A program made the position numbers and the translations under genes. Positions 1-7,041 of a stretch of DNA of 64,000 nt are shown here, piece by piece (positions within the stretch are counted from its first letter, which is position 1; every line of letters begins with the position of its first letter). Under the pieces are notes generated by a model. It worked only from the letters and a program-made list of their open reading frames with translations. It was not told the origin of the DNA and ran no database searches. Source of the DNA: CAZTTG01 sp964615935 (GTDB taxonomy: Bacteria; Planctomycetota; UBA1135; GCA-002686595); contig CAZTTG010000004.1 of the NCBI GenBank assembly GCA_964615935.1, positions 67,320-131,319 of the forward strand. The letters run 5' to 3'.

Positions 1-434
1 CGGTGGATGTCGTCGCTCTCCTCGAAGGGCACCTTCTCCCGGGCCCCGTACACGCTGGAGGAGGAGGCGAAGACGAAGCGCTGGATCCCCGCGCGGCGCA
101 TGGCCTCCAGGAGGACCATGGTCCCGCGGACGTTGACGTCCTGGTAGAGCAGGGGATCCAGCAGGGAGGGGCGCACCCCGGCCATGGCGGCCAGGTGCAC
201 CACGTTGTCGAAGCGGCCCTCCCGGAAGAGCCCCTCCACCAGGTCCTCGTCGCGGATGTCGCCCTCCACCACCCGCGCGCCGCCCAGCTGGGAGGCGTTG
301 GAGCGCTTGATGGCCGGGTCGTAGAAGTCGTTGAAGTTGTCGAGGACGGTGATCTCCTCGCCGCGCCGCTGCAGGGCCTCGGCGACGTGAGAGCCGATGA
401 AGCCCGCCCCGCCCGTGATCAAGGTCGCCGTCAT
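1..434 (-). CDS. UDP-glucuronate 4-epimerase-like SDR, 3' part cut by window edge
   Basis: Only the first 144 residues lie in the window; the gene runs off the left edge. The N-terminus carries the Rossmann motif TGGAGFIGSH (residues 7-16), followed by DNFNDFYDPAIKR. That sequence resembles the NDYYD-type segment of UDP-glucuronate 4-epimerases (CapI/LpsL type) more than GalE. An SSSSVYG segment, where the catalytic Ser/Thr of extended SDRs sits, is also present. The ATG at 434 follows a strong AGGAGG-type ribosome site, 67 bp after the glmS stop on the same strand, so it is probably the last gene of the accB-glmS operon. With the nearby UDP-glucuronate decarboxylase it would draw on UDP-glucuronate for envelope sugars. 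The exact substrate is inferred. Confidence 0.8.
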   Translation of the reverse strand, partial: MTATLITGGAGFIGSHVAEALQRRGEEITVLDNFNDFYDPAIKRSNASQLGGARVVEGDIRDEDLVEGLFREGRFDNVVHLAAMAGVRPSLLDPLLYQDVNVRGTMVLLEAMRRAGIQRFVFASSSSVYGAREKVPFEESDDIH

Positions 435-501
435 GGCCTCCTCCTCGACGGGTCTCTTGCGTCCCCCCGCGAGGGGTGCCCGCCGGTGATGGTCCTTCGA
501 G

Positions 502-2343
502 TCACTCTACCGTCACGCTCTTGGCCAGGTTCCGCGGCTTGTCGATGTCGCATCCCTTGAGGTCGGCGTGGTGGTAGGCCAGGAGCTGCAGCGGGATCGC
601 GTTGAGCACCGGCGAGAGCCACTCCGAGGTCTCGGGCACCTCCACCGCGCAGTCGGCCAGCCTCAGGCTCTCCTGATCGGAGCCGATGCAGATGACCTCC
701 CCGCCGCGCGCTTTGACCTGTTCGATGTTGGAGCGCACCTTCTCGGGCACCCGCCCGGTGCTGTTGACCACCACCACCGGCATCCCCGGCTCGATCATGG
801 CGATGGGTCCGTGCTTCATCTCCCCCGCCGCGTAGCCCTCGGCGTGCACGTAGGAGATCTCCTTGAGCTTCAGGGCCCCCTCCAGCGCCACGGGGTAGTT
901 GACCCCCCGCCCCAGGAAGAAGAAGCCGCGCGAATCCCGGTAGCGCCCGGCGATGGCGCGCAGGTGCTCCGAGGCCTCGTCGCAGAGGAGGCTCTCCACC
1001 TTGGGGCGCAGGCGCCGCAGCTCGTCCAGCAGGCGCCGGCCCTCGCTCAGCTCCAGCGCCTCGCGCGCCCTCCCCAGCCTCACCGCCAGGAGGAAGGAGG
1101 CGATCACCTGGGCCACGAAGGCCTTGGTGCTGGCGACGCCGATCTCGGGGCCGGCGTGGGTGAGGATGCAGGCCCGCGACTCCCGCACCAGGGTGCTGCC
1201 GATCACGTTGCAGATCGCCGCCGGCCGCGCCCCCAGCTCGGTGGCCAGGCGCACCGCCGCCAGGGTGTCGGCGGTCTCGCCCGACTGGGAGATGGCCAGG
1301 GCCAGGGTGCCGGGGGACAGGCGCGGGTCGCGGTAGCGGAACTCCGAGGCGAAGTCGATGTCCACCGGCACGGCCGCCAGCCCCTCGATCATGTAGCGGG
1401 CGATCATCCCCGCGTGCAGGGCCGTCCCGCAGGCCAGCACCTGGACCCGGCTGGTCGCGCGCAGCTCCTCCTCCTCCCAGCCGGGGCCCTCGAACAGCGC
1501 CGTCCCCTGGACCTGGAGGATGCGGTCGAAGGCGGTGCGCGCGATCACCTCGGGCTGCTCGTAGATCTCCTTGAGCATGTGGTGCTTGAAGCCACCCTTG
1601 CTGGCGGCCTCGGCGTCCCACTCGATCTCCTTGACGGGGCGCTCCACCTCGGCCCCGTCCTGTCGGAGGATGGTGCAGCTGCCCGGGCTCAGCCGGGCGA
1701 TGTCCCCGTCCTCCAGGAAGACCACCCGCCGGGTGTAGGGCAGCAGGGCCAGCACGTCCGACGCCAGCCAGGCGGCCTCCTCGGTCCAGCCGACCACCAG
1801 GGGGGGGCCCTGGCGCGCGCACACCAGCTCGGGCCGATCCCGACGCGCGACCGCGGCGAGCGCGTAGTAGCCCTCCACCCGGACCAGGGCCTGCCGCACC
1901 GCCTCGGCCAGCTCCTGGCCCCCGGCCAGGCCCCTGCCCACCAGGTGCGCCAGGACCTCGGTGTCGGTCTCGGAGCTGAAGGTGCAGCCCGCCGCCACCA
2001 GCTCGCGGCGCAGCTCCAGGTAGTTCTCGATGATCCCGTTGTGGACCAGCGCCATGCGCCCGGTTCCGTCGGTGTGGGGGTGCGCGTTGGCGTCGGAGGG
2101 TTCCCCGTGGGTGGCCCAGCGCGTGTGGCCGATGCCCACGTCGGAGGCGTGGGGAGCGTGCTCCAGCAGGTGCTCCTCAAGCCGCGAGAGCCGCCCCAGC
2201 TTGCGCCGCACCTCGACGCCCTCCCCGCAGGCCACCGCCACCCCGCAGCTGTCGTACCCGCGGTACTCCAGCACGCGCAGGCCCTCGATCAGGGTCTCCA
2301 GCACCGGTCCATCGCGGGTGATGGTCCCGATGATGCCGCACAT
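502..2343 (-). CDS. glmS: Glutamine-fructose-6-phosphate aminotransferase (isomerizing)
   Basis: The 613-aa product makes glucosamine-6-phosphate from fructose-6-phosphate and glutamine, the entry to UDP-GlcNAc for peptidoglycan and surface glycans. It begins MCGIIG, giving the catalytic N-terminal Cys after Met removal, and the class II glutamine amidotransferase domain covers about residues 2-220. Two SIS domains follow, with SQSGETADT in the first. The C-terminus is DKPRNLAKSVTVE, the typical GlmS ending (DxPRNLAKSVTVE). Length is normal for the family. A longer upstream open frame exists, but the start must be this ATG because Cys2 is essential. The start overlaps the stop of the decarboxylase gene by one base (TGATG), indicating translational coupling. 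Confidence 0.97.
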   Translation of the reverse strand: MCGIIGTITRDGPVLETLIEGLRVLEYRGYDSCGVAVACGEGVEVRRKLGRLSRLEEHLLEHAPHASDVGIGHTRWATHGEPSDANAHPHTDGTGRMALVHNGIIENYLELRRELVAAGCTFSSETDTEVLAHLVGRGLAGGQELAEAVRQALVRVEGYYALAAVARRDRPELVCARQGPPLVVGWTEEAAWLASDVLALLPYTRRVVFLEDGDIARLSPGSCTILRQDGAEVERPVKEIEWDAEAASKGGFKHHMLKEIYEQPEVIARTAFDRILQVQGTALFEGPGWEEEELRATSRVQVLACGTALHAGMIARYMIEGLAAVPVDIDFASEFRYRDPRLSPGTLALAISQSGETADTLAAVRLATELGARPAAICNVIGSTLVRESRACILTHAGPEIGVASTKAFVAQVIASFLLAVRLGRAREALELSEGRRLLDELRRLRPKVESLLCDEASEHLRAIAGRYRDSRGFFFLGRGVNYPVALEGALKLKEISYVHAEGYAAGEMKHGPIAMIEPGMPVVVVNSTGRVPEKVRSNIEQVKARGGEVICIGSDQESLRLADCAVEVPETSEWLSPVLNAIPLQLLAYHHADLKGCDIDKPRNLAKSVTVE

Positions 2344-3302
2344 CAGGCCGGCTCCGTCGAGGTGGAGAGGCGCTCCCGGAAGTACTTCAGGGTCACGCCC
2401 AGGCCCTCGTGCAGGTCGACCTTGGGCTCCCAGCCCAGCGTGCGCCGGGCCTTGGTGATGTCGGGCTGGCGGACCTTGGGGTCGTCGACCGGCAGGGACT
2501 GGAAGGTGACCGCCGAGCTCGAGCCGGTCAGCTCGATGACCTTGCGGGCGAAGTCCAGCATGCTCATCTCGGCCGGGTTGCCCAGGTTCACCGGGAAGTC
2601 CTCGTCCGACATCAGCAGGCGGTGGATCCCGTCCACCATGTCGTCCACGTAGCAGAACGAGCGCGTCTGCAGCCCGTCCCCGAAGACCGTGACCGGCTCT
2701 CCGCGCAGCGCCTGGGACATGAAGGCCGGCAGGGCCCGGCCGTCGTTGAGGCGCATGCGCGGGCCGTAGGTGTTGAAGATCCGGACGATGCGCGTGTCCA
2801 CCCCGTGGTAGCGGTGGTAGGCCATGGTCATGGCCTCGGCGAAGCGCTTGGCCTCGTCGTAGACGCCGCGCGGGCCGACCGGGTTGACGTTGCCCCAGTA
2901 GTCCTCCCGCTGGGGGTGGACCAGGGGATCGCCGTAGCACTCCGAGGTCGAGGCCAGGAGGAAGCGGGCTCCCTTGACGCGCGCCAGGCCCAGGGCCTTG
3001 TGGGTCCCCAGCGAGCCCACCTTGAGGGTCTGGATGGGCAGCTCCAGGTAGTCGATGGGGCTGGCCGGGGAGGCGAAGTGCAGGATGGAGTCGAGCTCAC
3101 CGGGCACGTGGATGAACTCGGTGACGTCCTGGTGAACGAAGCTGAAGTGCTCGTCGGGGAAGAGGTGCTCGATGTTGCGGAGGTCCCCGGTGATCAGGTT
3201 GTCCATGCAGATCACCTCGTGGCCTTCGGCCAGGAAGCGATCGCACAGGTGGCTGCCGAGGAAGCCGGCTCCACCGGTGATCAAGGTGCGCGGGCGGCTC
3301 AT
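2343..3302 (-). CDS. uxs: UDP-glucuronate decarboxylase (UDP-xylose synthase)
   Basis: A 319-aa extended SDR that converts UDP-glucuronate to UDP-xylose and CO2. The NAD-binding motif GGAGFLGSH is at residues 10-18. The STSECYG segment (118-124) holds the Thr/Ser and the Glu (E121) used by UXS enzymes, and the YxxxK pair is Y148/K152. DYWGNVNP, RIFNTYGPRM and NLGNPAE match the UXS signature along the length of animal and bacterial UXS, which separates it from dTDP-glucose dehydratases. It overlaps the upstream lipoprotein stop by four bases and the glmS start by one. UDP-xylose would be a donor for envelope polysaccharide. Confidence 0.9.
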   Translation of the reverse strand: MSRPRTLITGGAGFLGSHLCDRFLAEGHEVICMDNLITGDLRNIEHLFPDEHFSFVHQDVTEFIHVPGELDSILHFASPASPIDYLELPIQTLKVGSLGTHKALGLARVKGARFLLASTSECYGDPLVHPQREDYWGNVNPVGPRGVYDEAKRFAEAMTMAYHRYHGVDTRIVRIFNTYGPRMRLNDGRALPAFMSQALRGEPVTVFGDGLQTRSFCYVDDMVDGIHRLLMSDEDFPVNLGNPAEMSMLDFARKVIELTGSSSAVTFQSLPVDDPKVRQPDITKARRTLGWEPKVDLHEGLGVTLKYFRERLSTSTEPA

Positions 3303-4291
3303 GGGCGGGGTGGGGATCCCCCACCCGCGGGCGGAGGAGAGGGTCGTGCGGCGGGCTCGGCCCGGACGGTCTCCTCGACCGCCGCGGAGTCGGGGGGGGT
3401 CTCGGGCTCGCTCGAGGGCGTCGCCTCCAGACCGTGGAACAGGACCTCTCCCCCCTCCTCGAGCCGCACCACCACCCCCAGCCCGGTGGCCTCGCCCTCC
3501 TCCAGGGCTCGCAGGTGCACGCCGCTCCCGTCGGAGCGGGTCTCGACCTCGCCGCTCACCAGCACCGAGAAGCCGGGACCGGCGATGCTCTCCGGCTCTT
3601 CGCCGTCGGCCAAGGGCGCTCCTCCGCTGGACAGCAGGGGCAGGTCCACCCGCTGCCCCGGGCCCAGCTCGATGATCGCGTCGCGGAAGGCCACCTCGAC
3701 CGGCGCCTTGCTCTGGTTGCGCACCTGCAGGACGCCGCGGCTCACCCGCTCCACCAGGTAGGGCCCCGAGTCCCCGCTGAGCATCGCGCCCCCCAGGAGC
3801 CGGACGCGGTCGCCCTCCAGGAGATCCATCCGGGCGCGCTCCACGTCCTGGAACTCCAGGGTGGGCTCGCCCCGGCTGGGCGAGCCGACCGTGCCCACGC
3901 CCTGACCGTAGAGCACGATCGAGGTGCCGCCGGGCCACAGGACCTCGGCCCGCCCGCCGGAGGAGACGATGACCGAGGAGCCCGAGGAGACCCGGATGGC
4001 CTTCTCGTAGAAGTGCATCGGGAAGCCCGAGAGGTGCCCCGCCGGCCGCACCTGCACCGGGTCGGCGTGGCGCACGATGGTGACCTCCTCGGGCCCCGCG
4101 GGGTGCATCTCGGCCTCGCCCGGCGGGAGGGTCTCGACCCGCGACTTCATGGGCTTGGGCCAGACCTGCGTGCGCCAGTGGAAGACGTGGCAGGAGCCCA
4201 GGGAGAGCCCGAGCGCGGTCGCCAGCGCCAGCAGCACCGGGCGGGACCGCGCAGGGCGGGGCCCTCGGGCCCCTCCGGCAGGAGTGCTCAT
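3299..4291 (-). CDS. Putative FecR-like outer-envelope lipoprotein
   Basis: A 330-aa protein not matched to a characterised family. The N-terminus is Arg-rich, then hydrophobic (about residues 16-33), and ends in LSLGSC. This looks like a lipobox with the acylated Cys near residue 34. The body is beta-rich: a segment like IRVSSGSSVIVSSGGRAEV, followed by VLWPGG and LLEGDRVRLLGG, resembles the FecR/periplasmic sensor domain that binds surface glycans or peptidoglycan. The last 40 residues are Pro/Glu-rich and probably disordered. It sits between accC and uxs with four-base ATGA overlaps on both sides, so it is co-translated with lipid and sugar-nucleotide genes. The FecR assignment is by pattern only. 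Confidence 0.55.
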   Translation of the reverse strand: MSTPAGGARGPRPARSRPVLLALATALGLSLGSCHVFHWRTQVWPKPMKSRVETLPPGEAEMHPAGPEEVTIVRHADPVQVRPAGHLSGFPMHFYEKAIRVSSGSSVIVSSGGRAEVLWPGGTSIVLYGQGVGTVGSPSRGEPTLEFQDVERARMDLLEGDRVRLLGGAMLSGDSGPYLVERVSRGVLQVRNQSKAPVEVAFRDAIIELGPGQRVDLPLLSSGGAPLADGEEPESIAGPGFSVLVSGEVETRSDGSGVHLRALEEGEATGLGVVVRLEEGGEVLFHGLEATPSSEPETPPDSAAVEETVRAEPAARPSPPPAGGGSPPRP

Positions 4292-5664
4292 TGGGAATCT
4301 CGGCCGCCGATGCCGATCGGATGGGGCCCGAAGTAGCGCTCCACGAAGCCCGTGTCGTGCTCGGCGCTGCGGAAATCGGTGTGGTTGAGGATCCGGCGGT
4401 GGATGGGGATGGTGGTCCGGACGCCCTCGATCACGAACTCGTCCAGCGCCCGGAGCATCCCCCGGATGGCCTGGTCTCGGGTGCCCCGGTGCACCATCAG
4501 CTTCGCCACCATGGAGTCGTAGTTCGGCGGAATCTCGTAGCCACTGTAGCCGTGGCTGTCCACCCGCACCCCGGGTCCACCGGGTGGCACGAAGACCCGG
4601 ACCCGGCCGGGGCAGGGGCGGAAATCCCGGTCCGGATCCTCGGCGTTGATCCGGCACTCCAGCGCGTGGCCGGACTGGGTGATCTCCTTCTGCTTCCAGG
4701 GCAGGGACTCCCCGGCCGCCAGGAGGATCTGCTGCTCGATCAGGTCGATCCCGGTGACCAGCTCGGTCACCGAGTGCTCCACCTGGATCCGGGCGTTGAC
4801 CTCCATGAAGTAGAAGGTGCCGTCGGAGTCCAGCAGGAACTCCACGGTGCCGGCGTTGTGGTAGCCGGCCTCCTTGGCCATGCGCACCGCGGCGGTCCCC
4901 ATCTGGCTGCGCTGCTTGGGGGTCAGGACGGGAGAGGGCGACTCCTCGATCAGCTTCTGGTGGCGGCGCTGCACGGTGCAGTCGCGCTCGCCCAGGTGGA
5001 TGATGTTGCCGCTCTTGTCGCCCAGGATCTGGAACTCGATGTGCCGCGGGTTCTCGATGTACTTCTCGAGGTAGACGGAGGGGTCTCCGAAGGCCGCCTC
5101 GGCCTCGGTCTGCGCCGCGCGCAGCCCGTTGATCAGGCTGGGGTCGTTGCGGGCGATGCGCATGCCCCGGCCCCCGCCGCCGGAGGAGGCCTTGATCATC
5201 ACCGGATAGCCGATCTCCTGGGCGATGCGCAGCGCCTCGGTCTCGTCCTCCACGATCCCCTCGGAGCCGGGGACCACCGGCACCTTGGCGCGCAGGGCCA
5301 TCTGGCGGGCGTTGGCCTTGTTGCCCACCGCGGCGACCGTCTCCGCGTCGGGGCCGATGAAGTGGATCTTGCAGGAGTTGCACACCTCGGCGAAGTGCGC
5401 GTTCTCGGCCAGGAAACCGTAGCCCGGGTGGACCGCCTCGACGTCGGCGATCTCGGCGGCGGCGATGATGGCGGGGATGTCCATGTAGGAGCGGGCCCCC
5501 GGCGCCGGGCCGATGCAGATGGTCTCGTCGGCCTGCCGCAGGTAGAGGGCGTCGGCATCGGCGGTCGAGTACACGGCCACCGTCTCGATGTTCATCTCGC
5601 GGCAGGTGCGGATGATCCGCTGGGCGATCTCCCCGCGGTTGGCGATGAGGATCCGGCGGAACAT
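4288..5664 (-). CDS. accC: Acetyl-CoA carboxylase, biotin carboxylase subunit
   Basis: The 458-aa ATP-grasp enzyme carboxylates biotin on BCCP using bicarbonate and ATP, the first half-reaction of malonyl-CoA synthesis. It starts MFRRILIANRGEIA, has the glycine-rich ATP loop SSGGGGRGMRIA, and carries the active-site block FMEVNARIQVEHSVTE. The C-terminal biotin-carboxylase domain begins around ECRINAEDP. Length matches stand-alone AccC (about 450 aa), and no biotinyl domain is fused at the C-terminus. The start codon overlaps the accB stop (TGATG). The downstream partner is an envelope lipoprotein gene instead of the usual lipid or amino-acid neighbours. Confidence 0.97.
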   Translation of the reverse strand: MFRRILIANRGEIAQRIIRTCREMNIETVAVYSTADADALYLRQADETICIGPAPGARSYMDIPAIIAAAEIADVEAVHPGYGFLAENAHFAEVCNSCKIHFIGPDAETVAAVGNKANARQMALRAKVPVVPGSEGIVEDETEALRIAQEIGYPVMIKASSGGGGRGMRIARNDPSLINGLRAAQTEAEAAFGDPSVYLEKYIENPRHIEFQILGDKSGNIIHLGERDCTVQRRHQKLIEESPSPVLTPKQRSQMGTAAVRMAKEAGYHNAGTVEFLLDSDGTFYFMEVNARIQVEHSVTELVTGIDLIEQQILLAAGESLPWKQKEITQSGHALECRINAEDPDRDFRPCPGRVRVFVPPGGPGVRVDSHGYSGYEIPPNYDSMVAKLMVHRGTRDQAIRGMLRALDEFVIEGVRTTIPIHRRILNHTDFRSAEHDTGFVERYFGPHPIGIGGRDSQ

Positions 5665-6155
5665 CAGGCCTTCTTGACCAGGAAGAGGGGCTGGCCGAAC
5701 TCGACCGGCTCACCGTTCTCGACCAGCACCTCGAGGATCTCCCCGGGGAACTCGGCCTGGATCTCGTTCATGACCTTCATGGCCTCGATGATGCAGACCA
5801 CGGTCTCGGCGGTGACCCGCTCGCCCACCGACACGAAGGGGCCCGCGTCCGGGGAGGGGGAGCGGTAGAAGGTCCCCACCATGGGGCTGTCGAAGGTCGG
5901 ACCGGCGGGGGCCGCGGGGGCCGGCTCTCCGGCCGGCGCGGCCGCTGGCGCCGCCGGCAGCGAGGGGCCGGGGCCGGCCCACTGCACCACCGGGGGAAGC
6001 GGGGCGGGGGCTTCCTGGCCGCGGCGCAGCCGCACCCGCAGGCCGGCCTGCGAGTCGTCGATCTCCAGCTCGGTGACGTCGCCGCTGCGCATGAGGCGCA
6101 CCAGGCGGCCGATCATCTTCAGGTCCACGGAGGACCCGGCGTCTTCCTTCTCCAT
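5664..6155 (-). CDS. accB: Acetyl-CoA carboxylase biotin carboxyl carrier protein
   Basis: A 163-aa carrier that shuttles carboxybiotin between AccC and the carboxyltransferase. The C-terminal biotinyl domain (about 88-163) contains the biotinylation motif EAMKVMNE with the acceptor Lys at K127. It is preceded by the usual flexible Ala/Pro-rich linker (about 48-86) and a short N-terminal helix-rich piece beginning MEKEDAGSSVDLKMIGRL. The start ATG lies 190 bp beyond the moaC stop and no strong ribosome site is visible, so the exact start is moderately certain. It is the first gene of the accB-accC-lipoprotein-uxs-glmS run. Confidence 0.95.
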   Translation of the reverse strand: MEKEDAGSSVDLKMIGRLVRLMRSGDVTELEIDDSQAGLRVRLRRGQEAPAPLPPVVQWAGPGPSLPAAPAAAPAGEPAPAAPAGPTFDSPMVGTFYRSPSPDAGPFVSVGERVTAETVVCIIEAMKVMNEIQAEFPGEILEVLVENGEPVEFGQPLFLVKKA

Positions 6156-6332
6156 GCGCGACCGGTGGCTCGGGTTGGGCGGCCGGGCCGGGACCGGCGC
6201 CTTCCCGGAAGCGAGAAGGTCGCAGGCTCCCCGGGGAGGGCCGCGTCGGGCCCTCCAGCCGCCGGAGGGACGCCGCAGGATAGCGAGCGGGGAGCCCGAC
6301 CGGAACCTCGAGGGGCCGCGAGCTCGGCGGCG

Positions 6333-6344
6333 GGGCGGCCGCCC
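6333..6344 (-). terminator. GC palindrome just after moaC stop
   Basis: A perfect 12-base palindrome (GGGCGGCCGCCC) begins two bases past the moaC TAG on the minus strand. There is no U-tract, so intrinsic termination is only possible. It could equally be a transcript-end stabiliser. Confidence 0.25.
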
Positions 6345-6345
6345 A

Positions 6346-6888
6346 CTATCCGGGGCGCCGCCAGTGCCCGGAGGCGCCGCCGCTCTTCTCGAGCAGCTCG
6401 ATCCCCTCGATCCGGATCCCCTTGTCGAGCCCCTTGGTCATGTCGTAGACGGTCAGGGCCGCCACCGAGGCCCCGCACATGGCCTCCATCTCGACCCCCG
6501 TGCGCCCCGTGCAGGCGGCCCGGCAGCGGATCTCCAGCAGGTCGGGGGCGGCCCGCTCGAAGCGGACCTCCACGACGTCCAGGCCCAGGGGGTGGCACAG
6601 GGGGATCAGCTCGGCGGTGCGCTTGGCGGCCAGGATGCCGGCCGCCCGGGCCACCTCCTGGATGGGGCCCTTGGGGCCGCCCCCGGCCAGGACGGCCTCC
6701 AGCCGGCCCGGGGGGAAGGCCACCCGGGCCCGGGCTTCCGCCGAGCGCGCGCTGGTCGGCTTGGGACCCACGTCCACCATCCGGGCTTCGGGGCCGTCGG
6801 CTCCCTCCACCACGTGGCTCGCGTGCCCCTCCGGGGGGGGGGCCGGAGCGGGCTCCGGAGGACGGGAGCCGGGATCAGGGGTCGTCAT
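6346..6888 (-). CDS. moaC: Cyclic pyranopterin monophosphate synthase
   Basis: The 180-aa MoaC acts in molybdenum cofactor synthesis, turning 3',8-cyclo-dihydro-GTP into cyclic pyranopterin monophosphate. Signatures are MVDVGPKPTSAR (37-48), the KRTAELIPLCHPL motif (89-101), TGVEMEAM and YDMTKGLDKG, with D149 and K152 at the conserved active-site Asp and Lys positions. The first 30 residues are Pro/Ala-rich and extra compared with the usual 160-aa family length. ATG at 6888 is chosen; an in-frame GTG at 6939 would add 17 residues and sits closer to a TAGGAT element. No other molybdopterin gene is in the window. Confidence 0.93.
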   Translation of the reverse strand: MTTPDPGSRPPEPAPAPPPEGHASHVVEGADGPEARMVDVGPKPTSARSAEARARVAFPPGRLEAVLAGGGPKGPIQEVARAAGILAAKRTAELIPLCHPLGLDVVEVRFERAAPDLLEIRCRAACTGRTGVEMEAMCGASVAALTVYDMTKGLDKGIRIEGIELLEKSGGASGHWRRPG

Positions 6889-6954
6889 GAGGCTGAAAGG
6901 GAGCGCCGGGCTCGGGTTTCTTTTGGGTTTGAGCCCCACGGGGGCCGTCTGGCG

Positions 6955-6960
6955 ATCCTA
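6955..6960 (-). promoter_or_regulatory. Putative -10 element (TAGGAT) upstream of moaC
   Basis: The minus strand reads GCTAATCTAGGATCGCC here, in the 153-bp gap between divergent moaC and the S41 protease gene. A TTGCCC lies 15 bases upstream and could be a weak -35. The same TAGGAT appears ahead of tmk and ahead of the S41-like gene at 47458. Confidence 0.35.
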
Positions 6961-7041
6961 GATTAGCGTCGGATCGGGCAACGCGCCCGCCGATAGCAGC
7001 CCCGTTCCGGGACCCGTCCTCCCCTCTCCGAGATCGAAGAC

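Noticed and set aside
568..2652. Long plus-strand open frame opposite glmS and uxs
   Set aside because: Codon composition is an artefact of high GC; the minus strand carries two clear families with conserved active sites. The plus frame has no recognisable domain.
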